This document shows positions 53,635 through 62,173 of a stretch of 64,000 bases of DNA, piece after piece. The number at the start of each line of letters is the position of its first letter. The first letter of the stretch is position 1. The notes under the pieces are model-generated. The model was given only the letters and a program-made list of their open reading frames with translations. It was not told where the DNA came from and did not search any database. The DNA lies in the NCBI GenBank assembly GCA_963843835.1, contig CAWJMD010000008.1, positions 1,116,001 through 1,180,000 on the forward strand, read 5' to 3'. The stretch comes from CAWJMD01 sp963843835. Its GTDB lineage: Bacteria > Actinomycetota > Actinomycetes > Actinomycetales > CAWJMD01. The translations under genes were made by a program, and so were the position numbers.

Positions 53635-55010
53635 GCCGACGCCTCGGCCCTCGCCAGCAGGCGACGGTGTGCGGCGGCCGTCTCGGTGGCGAGGGACGCC
53701 TCGTCGACGGTACGCAGCCGGCCGTGCGCGACCACCGACCGGCCGTTGACCATCAGGAGCTCCAGCGGGGGTGGCGAACCCAGCACGAGCGCCGCGACCG
53801 GGTCGACCACGTCGACATGGGCGAGCGTGTCGATCCGCCAGAGGGCGAGGTCGGCGAGCTTGCCCGGCTCGATCGAGCCGATGTCCGCGCTGCGCCCCAG
53901 CACCGCCGCCCCACCGATCGTGGCCAGCTCGAGCGCCTCGCGGACCGCCAGGGCCTGCGGGCCGCCCCGTGCCCGTGCGAAGAGCAGCGCGTGGCGCACC
54001 TCCTCGAGCAGGCTGGACGCCTCGTTGCTGGCCGCGCCGTCGACTCCCAGGCCGACCCGGGCTCCCGCGGACCGCAGGTCGCGTGCTCGTGCGATGCCGG
54101 CGCCGAGCCGGGCGTTGGACGAGGGGCAGTGCGCGACACCCGTTGCGGTGGAGCCCATCCGCTTCACGGCGGCGTCGTCGAGGTGCACCGCGTGGGCGAA
54201 CCAGACGTCGTCGCCCAGCCAACCGAGGCTCTCGACGTAGTCGAGGGGCGTGCACCCGAAACGCTCGCGGCAGAAGTCGTCCTCGTCCGTCGTCTCGGCG
54301 AGGTGGGTGTGCAGCATGACCCCCTTCCGCCGCGCCAGCTCCGCCGACTCCCGCATCAGGTCGGCGGTGACCGAGAACGGCGAGCAGGGGGCGAGCGCGA
54401 CGCGCAGCATCGAGTCGGGGGTGGGGTCGTGCCAGCGGTCGACGGCCTCCTCGCTGGCCACGAGCACGGCCTCGCGGTCCTCGACCACGTCATCGGGTGG
54501 CAGACCACCGGAGCTCTGCCCCAGGTCCATCGACCCCCGGCACGGGTGGAACCGCAGACCGACCGCAGCCGCCGCCTCGACGGTGGCCGCGAGCACGTCG
54601 CCGCCCTCGCGCGGGAACACGTAGTGGTGGTCGGTGCTGGTCGTGCATCCGCTGAGAGCGAGGCGGGCGAGGGCTCCGCGCGCAGCCACGTTCACCGTGT
54701 CGGCGTCGATGGCGGCCCACACCGGGTACAGCCGGCGCAGCCAGCCGAAGAGAGGCTCGTCCACCGCCATGCCGCGGGTGACCCACTGGTAGAGGTGGTG
54801 GTGGGTGTTCACCAGTCCCGGCGTCAGCAGGCAGCCGCTCCCGTCGACGACCGTCGCACCCTGTCGCAGTGGCGCCGGGCCGTTCCCCACCTCCAGGACG
54901 CGGTTGCCCTGCACCACGACGTGCCCACGGTCGTGCTCCGAGCGTCCGGCGTCCATGGTGACGACGGTGCAGCCGTCGATGACGGTGACGTCGCCGGCGT
55001 GGTCGCTCAT
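53631..55010 (-). CDS. 8-oxoguanine/guanine deaminase-like amidohydrolase
   Basis: A 459-residue metal-dependent deaminase of the TrzN/AtzB-like amidohydrolase group. The zinc-site motifs are LVNTHHHLYQWVTRGMAVDE, MLHTHLAETTDEDDFC, HCPSSNARLGAG and GLGVDGAASNEASSLLEE. Sequence style and size match 8-oxoguanine deaminases, which convert 8-oxoguanine to urate; guanine deaminase (to xanthine) is the alternative. Being embedded between xanthine dehydrogenase subunit genes, it clearly feeds the same pathway. It overlaps the genes on both sides by four bases. Confidence 0.88.
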   Translation of the reverse strand: MSDHAGDVTVIDGCTVVTMDAGRSEHDRGHVVVQGNRVLEVGNGPAPLRQGATVVDGSGCLLTPGLVNTHHHLYQWVTRGMAVDEPLFGWLRRLYPVWAAIDADTVNVAARGALARLALSGCTTSTDHHYVFPREGGDVLAATVEAAAAVGLRFHPCRGSMDLGQSSGGLPPDDVVEDREAVLVASEEAVDRWHDPTPDSMLRVALAPCSPFSVTADLMRESAELARRKGVMLHTHLAETTDEDDFCRERFGCTPLDYVESLGWLGDDVWFAHAVHLDDAAVKRMGSTATGVAHCPSSNARLGAGIARARDLRSAGARVGLGVDGAASNEASSLLEEVRHALLFARARGGPQALAVREALELATIGGAAVLGRSADIGSIEPGKLADLALWRIDTLAHVDVVDPVAALVLGSPPPLELLMVNGRSVVAHGRLRTVDEASLATETAAAHRRLLARAEASA

Positions 55011-55519
55011 CGGCGGTCCTCGTCACCGGGGTCCGGTGCACTCTCCACGGTGGACCCCGCTAGCCGGTCCGCGGCCAGCCGGACGGCGTCGAGGATCTTC
55101 TCGTAACCCGTGCAGCGACAGAGGTTCCCGGCGAGAGCCTCACGGATCTCGGGATCCGTAGGCTGCGGCGTCCGCGAGATCAGGTCGTGGGTGGCGACCA
55201 GCAGGCCGGGTGTGCAGAACCCGCACTGCACCGCTCCTGCCTCGACGAAGGCCTGCTGCACCGGATGCAGCTCGTCGGGACCGGCGAGCCCCTCGACCGT
55301 GACCACCTCCCGGCCCTCGGCCTGCCCGGCGGCGACGAGGCAGGAGCAGACCGGGGTGCCGTCGAGGTAGACGGTGCACGAGCCGCACTCCCCCTGCTCG
55401 CAGGCGTTCTTGGAGCCCGGGAGGCCCATGCGCTCGCGCAGCACGTACATCAGGCTCTCGCCCTCCCAGACGTCGTCCACCTGGCGCCGGCTGCCGTTGA
55501 CGTCGGCTGTCAGTCTCAT
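55007..55519 (-). CDS. Xanthine dehydrogenase-type 2Fe-2S subunit
   Basis: A 170-residue small subunit with two iron-sulfur clusters: the plant-ferredoxin type cluster in GSKNACEQGECGSCTVYLDG then PVCSC, and the second in VQCGFCTPGLLVATHDLIS with GNLCRCTGYEKILDAV. It moves electrons from the molybdenum centre to FAD. The stop of the FAD subunit gene precedes it by two bases. Confidence 0.95.
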   Translation of the reverse strand: MRLTADVNGSRRQVDDVWEGESLMYVLRERMGLPGSKNACEQGECGSCTVYLDGTPVCSCLVAAGQAEGREVVTVEGLAGPDELHPVQQAFVEAGAVQCGFCTPGLLVATHDLISRTPQPTDPEIREALAGNLCRCTGYEKILDAVRLAADRLAGSTVESAPDPGDEDRR

Positions 55520-55521
55520 GG

Positions 55522-56391
55522 TCAGGCGGCCCTCCGGTAGTCGTTCCAGGCCCAGGTGAGCGACCGCCGGGCCATCACGGTCAGGCTGTGCCGACGGTAG
55601 GCGGCGGTGCCGCGCACGTCGTCGATCGGGGACGCGGCAGCGGCCACCCGCTCCCCGAACTCCTGCGCGAGCGGCCTCGGGAGCTCACCCCGCGACTCCC
55701 ACAGCCCCGCCGACTCCAGCTCGCCGGCCACGAAGGTCTCCGCCTCCGCCGCGCGGCGCGGTGTAGGGGCCGCGGAGCCGATCCCGGTGCCGACCGCCTT
55801 GCGGTCGGGGTGCAGGGCCAGCCCGAACGCCGACACGGAGATGACCATCGCGTTGCGGGTGCCGATCTTGCTGAACTGCTGCGGCCCGGACGGCGGCCTC
55901 ACCAGCACCGCTGACACGAGCTCGCCGGCCTCGAGCGCGTTGCGCTTCACACCGGTGAAGAAGTCGTCCACGGCGACCTCACGCCTGCCACGGACGGACT
56001 CCACCACCACCACGGCGTCGGCCGCCAGGAGCGGGGGGTGGGCGTCCCCGGCCGGCGAGGCGGAGCCGAGGTTGCCACCGACGGTTCCCCGGTTGCGGAT
56101 CTGGGGCGAGCCGACGGTCCTCGAGGCCATCGCCAGCCCGGGCAGCCGTGGTCCGAGCTCTCGGATGATCCGCGCGTAGGTGACCCCGGCCCCCAGGCGG
56201 ATCCGCCCGTCCTCCTCGGCCCACTCGACGAGATCGGCGACCCGTGTGAGGTCCATCAGGAAGGCGGGACGGCGGGAGTCGAAGTTCAGCTCCACCATGA
56301 CGTCGGTCCCGCCGCAGATGGGCAGCGCGTCGGGGTGCTCGGCCACCATCTGGAGCGCGTCGGCCCAGGTGGTCGGCTGCAGGAACTCCAT
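55522..56391 (-). CDS. Xanthine dehydrogenase-type FAD-binding subunit
   Basis: A 289-residue flavin subunit. PICGGTDVMVELNFDSRRPA and SPQIRNRGTVGGNLGSASPA are the FAD pyrophosphate-binding stretches, and a C-terminal CO-dehydrogenase flavoprotein domain follows (from about residue 175). It heads the molybdenum-hydroxylase part of the operon, with an 86-base gap upstream that holds a near-palindromic site. Confidence 0.94.
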   Translation of the reverse strand: MEFLQPTTWADALQMVAEHPDALPICGGTDVMVELNFDSRRPAFLMDLTRVADLVEWAEEDGRIRLGAGVTYARIIRELGPRLPGLAMASRTVGSPQIRNRGTVGGNLGSASPAGDAHPPLLAADAVVVVESVRGRREVAVDDFFTGVKRNALEAGELVSAVLVRPPSGPQQFSKIGTRNAMVISVSAFGLALHPDRKAVGTGIGSAAPTPRRAAEAETFVAGELESAGLWESRGELPRPLAQEFGERVAAAASPIDDVRGTAAYRRHSLTVMARRSLTWAWNDYRRAA

Positions 56392-56462
56392 CTGCCCCCC
56401 TCGTCGCGGTGCGTCAGCCCATCACACCCTGCGCCCGACCGCCGCGCCAGGCCATCCGCACC

Positions 56463-56478
56463 AATCGTCCGGCCGATT
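56463..56478. promoter_or_regulatory. Near-perfect palindrome upstream of the molybdenum hydroxylase genes
   Basis: AATCGTCCGGCCGATT pairs at seven of eight positions per arm and lies 72-87 bases before the FAD-subunit ATG, touching the last codon of uricase. The size suits a dimeric purine-responsive repressor, but no such regulator gene is seen in the window. Confidence 0.4.
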
Positions 56479-57380
56479 CACGTACCCGCAGCGGTTCCTC
56501 CGTCCGAACGGACCGGACCGGCACCATCCCGCGTCACCGTGCACTCGATCAGTCCGTAGGGCCGGTCGTCCGCGTGGAAGACCTCGCCGGGGTTGGCCAG
56601 GCCGAAGGGGGACAGGTCCACCAGGTGGTGGTGCCGGTTCGGCGCGCTGAAGGTGATCTCAGCCACCTCAGGATGCGCCTCCAGCACCGTGCGCCCCATC
56701 GCCCAGAGGGTCTGCTGCAGCGCCAGGCTGCGGACCCGCGCGAACTGCTCGACCACGAGGCGGCGGATGTCCGCGTACGCCACGTCCCAGTCGACGTCCG
56801 TTCCGACGTACTGCCACGCAGCCCGCAGGGAGGTCGCCAGGACGCGGTCGTCCGTCTCCTGGAGCGTCGTGTACCCGTCGGTCATGAACCCCTGGAACGC
56901 GGAGCCCGTCGACTTGAGCAGCACGAGGTCCTTCAGCCCGGAGACCACGGTGGACACCTGACCCGGACCTGCCCCCTCGACCGTGACCGTGGTGGTCCGC
57001 ACCTCCTGCTGGTTGCGGACCCAGGTGTGGTCGTGCGGCGAGCCGTCGACCACGACCCGCTCCCAGGAGTACTCCTCGACGTCGACGACCGCGCCATCGA
57101 CCGGGGCCACGTCGTCGACGAAGTGCCGCGCGAGGTCGAGCGCGAACGTCTCGATCTCCCGGAGGCCCTTCTCCTTGGCGTAGGCGAAGCACGTGTTCTT
57201 CTGCGTGTCCGTGGGCAGGACGCTCGACTGGTCACCCTCCACGTGTGCTGCCGTGAAGTCGCCTCGGAGCGCGGTGGACACGTTGATGTCACGGATCTCG
57301 TGCCGAGCCGTGTCGCGGTAGACGCGCACGACCCGGTTCTCGGCCTTCCCGTACTGGTTCTGCCCCAGGACGATGCCCAT
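56478..57380 (-). CDS. Urate oxidase (uricase)
   Basis: A 300-residue T-fold enzyme: MGIVLGQNQYGKAENRVVRV with the catalytic Lys, SVLPTDTQKNTCFAYAKEKG with the catalytic Thr, LVLLKSTGSAFQGFMTDGYT, and PNRHHHLVDLSPFGLANPGE with the active-site His. It oxidises urate to 5-hydroxyisourate, which the next two enzymes in the operon process. The ATG follows the uraH stop by four bases. Confidence 0.96.
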   Translation of the reverse strand: MGIVLGQNQYGKAENRVVRVYRDTARHEIRDINVSTALRGDFTAAHVEGDQSSVLPTDTQKNTCFAYAKEKGLREIETFALDLARHFVDDVAPVDGAVVDVEEYSWERVVVDGSPHDHTWVRNQQEVRTTTVTVEGAGPGQVSTVVSGLKDLVLLKSTGSAFQGFMTDGYTTLQETDDRVLATSLRAAWQYVGTDVDWDVAYADIRRLVVEQFARVRSLALQQTLWAMGRTVLEAHPEVAEITFSAPNRHHHLVDLSPFGLANPGEVFHADDRPYGLIECTVTRDGAGPVRSDGGTAAGT

Positions 57381-57384
57381 GTCC

Positions 57385-57729
57385 TCACGTCCCCCGGTAG
57401 GTCGAGTAGGAGAACGGCGCCAGGAGGAGCGGCAGGTGGTAGTGCTGGCCCGGCTGCGTGAGCGTGGCCGTCACCACGACCTCGGGGTACAGGCTGTCCC
57501 TGCCGTCCGCCGCGAAGTACGTGGACGTGTCGAAGGTCAGCCGGTACGTCCCGGCCTCGAGCGTGTCCGGTCCGAGGGTGGTGACCCTGCCATCGCTGTC
57601 CGTGACCCCCTCGGCCACCAGCACCGCGTCGCTGCTCTCACTGGAGCACCGCTCGAGGCGGACCGGAACGCCCTGGGCTGCAAGGCCTCTCGCGGTGTCG
57701 AGGACGTGGGTCGTGATGGCACTGGTCAT
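57385..57729 (-). CDS. uraH: 5-hydroxyisourate hydrolase
   Basis: A 114-residue transthyretin-like enzyme with both signature ends: TTHVLDTARGLAAQGVPVRL at the N-terminus and the C-terminal YSTYRGT. It hydrolyses 5-hydroxyisourate to OHCU. The start overlaps the uraD stop by four bases. Confidence 0.96.
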   Translation of the reverse strand: MTSAITTHVLDTARGLAAQGVPVRLERCSSESSDAVLVAEGVTDSDGRVTTLGPDTLEAGTYRLTFDTSTYFAADGRDSLYPEVVVTATLTQPGQHYHLPLLLAPFSYSTYRGT

Positions 57730-58268
57730 GGGGCCCCGACCTCCAGCAGCCGGGTCAGGCGGATGCGGTTGATCGCGGCCAGCTCCTGGCGGACGATGCG
57801 GCGCTCGGTGGCAGGGTCGTTGTCGAGCCTGCCGCGCAAGATCTCGAGCAGCTCGTCGGCGCTGCGACCGGTGGCGCGGACGAGGTACACGTGACCGAAC
57901 CGGTTCTCGTAGGCACGGTTCCCTTCCGCGATCGCCTCCAGGGTCCGCACCTGCGCACCCTCGACACCGCTCTGCTCCCGGCGCGACTGACGGCCGCCGG
58001 GCCCCGGCTCCCGCTCGCCGATGCGGGGATGACCGGCCAGTGCCTCGTCGACGTCGTCCTCCCCGAGCGCCTCCAGCGCGGCGTCAGCAGCTGCGAACAG
58101 GGCGGCTGCGTCGGCGAAGGGCCTGCGCCCGGCGACCGCGGTCGCCCATGCCGGGGACGAGCAGCACGCCAGCAGCGCCGCCTCGGCGTCCGCGCGGTCA
58201 AGCGCGTTGAGCCGTTCCAGCCCGTCGCCCTCCATCGTTCCCGCCATCTCGTCGTCCGCGGTCGTCAC
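57726..58268 (-). CDS. uraD: OHCU decarboxylase
   Basis: A 180-residue helical enzyme: LERLNALDRADAEAALLACC, DVDEALAGHPRIGERE with the catalytic His, and YENRFGHVYLVRATGRSADE near the end. It decarboxylates 2-oxo-4-hydroxy-4-carboxy-5-ureidoimidazoline to S-allantoin. The GTG at 58268 overlaps the preceding stop; internal ATG codons at residues 8 and 12 are alternative starts. Confidence 0.94.
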   Translation of the reverse strand: MTTADDEMAGTMEGDGLERLNALDRADAEAALLACCSSPAWATAVAGRRPFADAAALFAAADAALEALGEDDVDEALAGHPRIGEREPGPGGRQSRREQSGVEGAQVRTLEAIAEGNRAYENRFGHVYLVRATGRSADELLEILRGRLDNDPATERRIVRQELAAINRIRLTRLLEVGAP

Positions 58269-59203
58269 AAGGGCACACCCTGCCCGCCCGAGCCGAGGAT
58301 GTCTCGGGTTCCGCCCCGGCGGCGCGGCGCGACCACGACCGGAACCGGTGAGTACCGCACGATGCGCGCGGCGGTGGACCCGAGGAAGACCCGGGCCACG
58401 GCGCCCTCGGCGCTGGACCCGACCACCAGGACGTCCCCCGGGCGCCAGCCGGCCGACGCGATCGCCTCCGCCCAGCCGGGGCCCTCGACGACGAGCCTCT
58501 CGTCGGGCGGGGTCAGCCCTCCGTCCGCCAGGGCGCGCACCACGACCTCCTGCGCCGCCTCTGCCTGCTCGCGCCAGGCGGCGACGACGTCGTCCTCCAC
58601 GTGCAGCCCCAGCTCGGGCGGGAACATGGTCCGGCCGCGCACGGCGAAGGTGAGGAACCGGAGACCGGCCCCGACCGAGGTGGCTGCGGTGGCGGCATCC
58701 CGTGCGAGCGCGACGCTCTCAGGCGTCCCGTCCAGCCCCACGCTCACGCGCTGCACACGGTGCCCGGCAGCCGATCTGAAGCCACGCGGAGCGATGGCGA
58801 GAGGCAGGTCGGCGCTGTGCATCAGTCGTGCGGTGACGCTTCCGAGGGCGACGTGGCCCCAGGCGCCGTTCCTCGACGACCCGAGCACCAGCATCGCCGC
58901 GGAGCGTGCTCTCGCCTCGTCGAGGAGCGTGCGGGGGACCGAGCGCCCGGTCCGCACCACGTACTCGACGCCGGGCTCGGTGCCGTCCTGCTCGGCCAGC
59001 ACCTCCCGCGCCGTGTGCAGGGCACCGGCGGCGAGCCCACGCAGGTGGGCGGCGTACGCGGCGTCGGGCGTCGGCACCTGCCAGCGGTCGGGGACGACGC
59101 AGCAGACCACCAGGGGGAGGCCGGCCGAGTGCGCCATCTGGCGGGCGAGCTCCAGCCCGCCGCGACCGCGGGCCTCCGGTCCGAACCCGACGACGACGCT
59201 CAC
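58265..59203 (-). CDS. Double UspA-domain universal stress protein
   Basis: A 312-residue protein with two tandem Usp domains. Both carry ATP-binding glycine motifs: LVLGSSRNGAWGHVALGSVT in the first and VVGSSAEGAVARVFLGSTAA in the second. Mycobacterial double-domain Usps respond to hypoxia and starvation. It lies between the permease and uraD genes with minimal gaps, so it is part of the purine transcript, perhaps linking nitrogen scavenging to stress. Confidence 0.9.
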   Translation of the reverse strand: MSVVVGFGPEARGRGGLELARQMAHSAGLPLVVCCVVPDRWQVPTPDAAYAAHLRGLAAGALHTAREVLAEQDGTEPGVEYVVRTGRSVPRTLLDEARARSAAMLVLGSSRNGAWGHVALGSVTARLMHSADLPLAIAPRGFRSAAGHRVQRVSVGLDGTPESVALARDAATAATSVGAGLRFLTFAVRGRTMFPPELGLHVEDDVVAAWREQAEAAQEVVVRALADGGLTPPDERLVVEGPGWAEAIASAGWRPGDVLVVGSSAEGAVARVFLGSTAARIVRYSPVPVVVAPRRRGGTRDILGSGGQGVPL

Positions 59204-59213
59204 CGCTGGCTCC

Positions 59214-60662
59214 TCACCGGTCCACCCGGTCCGACTCGGGCTCCCGCGTCCCCGTCTCGAGGCGCGAGTGCCGGATGCCGTAGGCGAAGTAGAAGCCGAT
59301 CACCACGGCGAGCCAGGCGGCGAAGACGAAGTAGGTCGAGACGGGCAGCCCGAGGATCACGTAGACGCACGCCACGATCGAGAGCGCGGGGACGACGGGG
59401 TACCCCGGCACCGTGAACCCCCGGGGCAGGTCCGGTGCGGTGCGCCGCAGGATGATCACCGCCATCGAGACGACCGTGAAGGCCACGAGGGTGCCGATGC
59501 TGGTGAGGTCGGCGAGCTTGCTGAGGGGCACCACGCCGGCCATCAGCCCCACCGCCGACGCGACGATCACCGTGTTGGGCACCGGGGTCAGCGTGCGGGG
59601 GCTGACGCGCCGGAACAGGGACGGCAGCATGCCGTCCCGCGACATGGTGAAGAGGATGCGGGTCTGGCCGTACAGCGTGACCAGGGTGACGCTGAAGATC
59701 GAGATCACGGCTCCCGCGGCGACCACGGTGCCGGGCCACGTCGACCCGGTCACGTCCTGCAGGATCTGCGCCAGACCGGCCTCCTGACCCTCGAACCTCT
59801 GCCAGGGCTGGGCCGCCACGGCGACCATGGCCACCGCGATGTAGATGACCGACACGATCAGCAGGGCGCTGAGTATCGCCAGCGGCATGCTGCGCCGTGG
59901 GTTCTTGACCTCCTCCCCCGCTGTCGACACGGCGTCCAGGCCGATGAACGAGAAGAAGATCCCCGCCGCCGCGGCCTGGACCCCGACGATGCCGAAGGGC
60001 GCGAAGTCCGCCAGGTTGTCGCTGTTCCAGCCCGTGAGCCCGACCGCGACGAACAGCAGGAGCACGGCGATCTTGACCATCACCATGACCGTGTTCGCCC
60101 GCGCGGACTCGCTGGTGCCGCGGATCAGCAGCAGCATGCAGAGGAACACGAGGACCATCGCGGGGAGGTTGACGACCCCCCCGGCGTCGGGAGCCGCCGA
60201 CAGCGCCTGGGGGACCTGGAACCCCAGCAGGTTGTCCAGCAGCTGGTTCACGTACTGGGACCACCCGACGGCGACGGCCGCCGAGGACACCCCGTACTCG
60301 AGCAGCAGGCAGGCGGCGACGCCCATTGCGAAGACCTCGCCGAGGGTGGCGTAGGCGTAGGAGTAGGACGAGCCCGACACCGGGATCGAGCTGGCCAGCT
60401 CGGCGTAGCAGAGGGCCGTGAGGCCTGCGACGACCGCGGCGAGGACGAACGAGAACACCACCGCAGGGCCGACCTCCGGCACCTCGGTGCCGAGGACGAA
60501 GAAGATGCCGGTGCCGATGGTCGCGCCGACGCCGAACATGGTCAGCTGGAACGGGCCGATGGTCCGCTGGAGACCCCCCTCCGCGCCACCCCTGTCGGAG
60601 TCCTCGGACTCCCGGTCCACCGGCTGCTTCCTCGTCAGTCGCTGACCGAGACTCGGGCTCAC
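59214..60662 (-). CDS. APC-family permease
   Basis: A 482-residue transporter with 12 predicted helices. GLQRTIGPFQLTMFGVGATI and GTGIFFVLGTEVPEVGPAVV begin the first helices, PVSGSSYSYAYATLGEVFAM is the family loop, and FFSFIGLDAVSTAGEEVKNP is the CAT-like signature. The nearest families carry cationic or other amino acids. Its place as first gene of the purine operon suggests it may take up a purine or allantoin-type compound, which is inference. The GTG at 60662 has AGGAGG upstream. Confidence 0.9.
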   Translation of the reverse strand: MSPSLGQRLTRKQPVDRESEDSDRGGAEGGLQRTIGPFQLTMFGVGATIGTGIFFVLGTEVPEVGPAVVFSFVLAAVVAGLTALCYAELASSIPVSGSSYSYAYATLGEVFAMGVAACLLLEYGVSSAAVAVGWSQYVNQLLDNLLGFQVPQALSAAPDAGGVVNLPAMVLVFLCMLLLIRGTSESARANTVMVMVKIAVLLLFVAVGLTGWNSDNLADFAPFGIVGVQAAAAGIFFSFIGLDAVSTAGEEVKNPRRSMPLAILSALLIVSVIYIAVAMVAVAAQPWQRFEGQEAGLAQILQDVTGSTWPGTVVAAGAVISIFSVTLVTLYGQTRILFTMSRDGMLPSLFRRVSPRTLTPVPNTVIVASAVGLMAGVVPLSKLADLTSIGTLVAFTVVSMAVIILRRTAPDLPRGFTVPGYPVVPALSIVACVYVILGLPVSTYFVFAAWLAVVIGFYFAYGIRHSRLETGTREPESDRVDR

Positions 60663-60673
60663 AGGTCCTCCTG

Positions 60674-60703
60674 CCGGTCGTGTCCGGTCGTGTCCGGTCG
60701 TGC
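60674..60703. repeat. Three 10-bp tandem repeats before the permease gene
   Basis: CCGGTCGTGT, CCGGTCGTGT and CCGGTCGTGC lie head to tail 12-41 bases before the permease start, in the 141-base gap shared with the divergent rhodanese gene. Ten-base spacing puts each unit on the same face of the helix, as for a co-operative protein site. Confidence 0.7.
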
Positions 60704-60803
60704 CTGCGGCACGGCGCATCGAGCGTCGCCAGACCGTCCCCCACGCACGACCGGCAGTCAAGCCCCGACGGTCGCGAGTTCGTGGCAGTGGAACAATGCC
60801 GCC

Positions 60804-61715
60804 ATGAGCATCCCCCAGGACCCGAACAAGGCCTTCGCCGCCTACGCGCACCCCGAGCGCCTGGTGGGCACCGAGTGGCTCGCCGAGCACCTCGGCGAGC
60901 CAGGGCTGGTGGTCGTCGAGAGCGACGAGGACGTGCTGCTGTACGAGACGGGCCACATCCCCGGGTCGGTGAAGGTCGACTGGCACCTCGACCTCAACGA
61001 CCCCGTCACGCGCGACTACGTGGACGGCCCGGCCTTCGCGGACCTCATGTCGCGCAAGGGCATCGACCGCGACAGCACGGTCGTCATCTACGGGGACAAG
61101 AACAACTGGTGGGCCGCCTACGCACTCTGGGTGTTCACCCTCTTCGGTCACGACGACGTGCGGCTCCTCGACGGCGGCCGTACCAAGTGGGTCGCCGAGG
61201 GCCGTGAGATGACGACCGACGTGCCCGACCCGGCCGCCACGGAGTACCCCGTGGTCGAGCGCACGGACGCTCCCATCCGCGCCTTCATCGACGACGTCAA
61301 GGCACACCTCGGCAAGCCGATGGTCGACGTCCGCTCGCCGCAGGAGTACTCGGGCGAGCGGACCCACATGCCCGACTACCCGGAGGAGGGTGCCCTGCGG
61401 GGCGGTCACATCCCTGGCGCGCAGTCGGTGCCGTGGGCACGTGCCGCGGCCGACGACGGCACCTTCCGGTCGCGCGAGGAGCTCGAGGCGATCTACCAGG
61501 AGGAGAAGGGGCTGTCGCCGGACGACGACGTCATCGCCTACTGCCGCATCGGGGAGCGCTCGAGCCACACGTGGTTCGTGCTCACCCACCTGCTCGGCTT
61601 CAGCACCGTCCGCAACTACGACGGGTCGTGGACGGAGTGGGGCAACGTCGTGCGCGTGCCCATCGTGAAGGGCGAGGAGCCCGGCGAGGTGCCCGGCACG
61701 GGGGCGCGTTCGTGA
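60804..61715 (+). CDS. Thiosulfate/3-mercaptopyruvate sulfurtransferase (two-domain rhodanese)
   Basis: A 303-residue protein with an inactive N-terminal rhodanese domain (YETGHIPGSVKVDWHLDLND) and a catalytic C-terminal one with the active-site Cys in IAYCRIGERSSHTWFVLTHL. The loop CRIGERSS is typical of the actinobacterial SseA/CysA group. It passes sulfane sulfur to an acceptor; the SufE-like protein encoded next is a likely partner, the same pairing as mycobacterial sseA and its neighbour. The ATG at 60804 is the start. Confidence 0.93.
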   Translation: MSIPQDPNKAFAAYAHPERLVGTEWLAEHLGEPGLVVVESDEDVLLYETGHIPGSVKVDWHLDLNDPVTRDYVDGPAFADLMSRKGIDRDSTVVIYGDKNNWWAAYALWVFTLFGHDDVRLLDGGRTKWVAEGREMTTDVPDPAATEYPVVERTDAPIRAFIDDVKAHLGKPMVDVRSPQEYSGERTHMPDYPEEGALRGGHIPGAQSVPWARAAADDGTFRSREELEAIYQEEKGLSPDDDVIAYCRIGERSSHTWFVLTHLLGFSTVRNYDGSWTEWGNVVRVPIVKGEEPGEVPGTGARS

Positions 61716-62173
61716 GCGGATCGACGACGCAGCTCCCGACGGTGCTGGGCGGGATCGCCGAGGACTTCGCCGCGCTGACGGCACCGGACCGCCTGCAGCT
61801 GCTGCTCGACTTCAGCCGCGGCCTGCCCGAGCTGCCGGCGAGGTACGCGGACCACCCCGAGCTGCTCGAGCCCGTGCCCGAGTGCCAGTCCCCGATCTTC
61901 GTCGTCACCGAGGTCGAGGGCTCCGGGCCGACGGCCGCTGTCTCCGTCTTCTTCTCCGCCCCGGCCGAGGCGCCCACCACCCGAGGCTTCGCGGGCATCC
62001 TCGCCGAGGGGCTCGAGGGCATGACCGCCGTGGAGGTGCTCGGGGTGCCGGACGACCTCTCGCACCGGCTGTCCCTGGGTGAGGCCGTGAGCCCGCTGCG
62101 GCTCCGGGGCATGGCGGGGATGCTCGGTCGCATCAAGCGACAGGTGCGCGAGAAGTCCGGCATCGGAGCATGA
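61712..62173 (+). CDS. SufE-like sulfur acceptor
   Basis: A 153-residue SufE-fold protein: DRLQLLLDFSRGLPELPARY, the sulfur-accepting Cys in PVPECQSPIFVVTEV and a C-terminal GFAGILAEGLEGMTAVEVLG. It receives persulfide sulfur for Fe-S assembly or other pathways. The GTG overlaps the rhodanese stop (GTGA, 61712-61715) and its own stop overlaps the next start. Confidence 0.92.
   Translation: MSGSTTQLPTVLGGIAEDFAALTAPDRLQLLLDFSRGLPELPARYADHPELLEPVPECQSPIFVVTEVEGSGPTAAVSVFFSAPAEAPTTRGFAGILAEGLEGMTAVEVLGVPDDLSHRLSLGEAVSPLRLRGMAGMLGRIKRQVREKSGIGA

Noticed and set aside
57891..61715. A 1274-codon plus-strand open frame
   Set aside because: Only its last 303 codons (from 60804) encode the rhodanese; the rest is antisense to uraD, usp and the permease gene.
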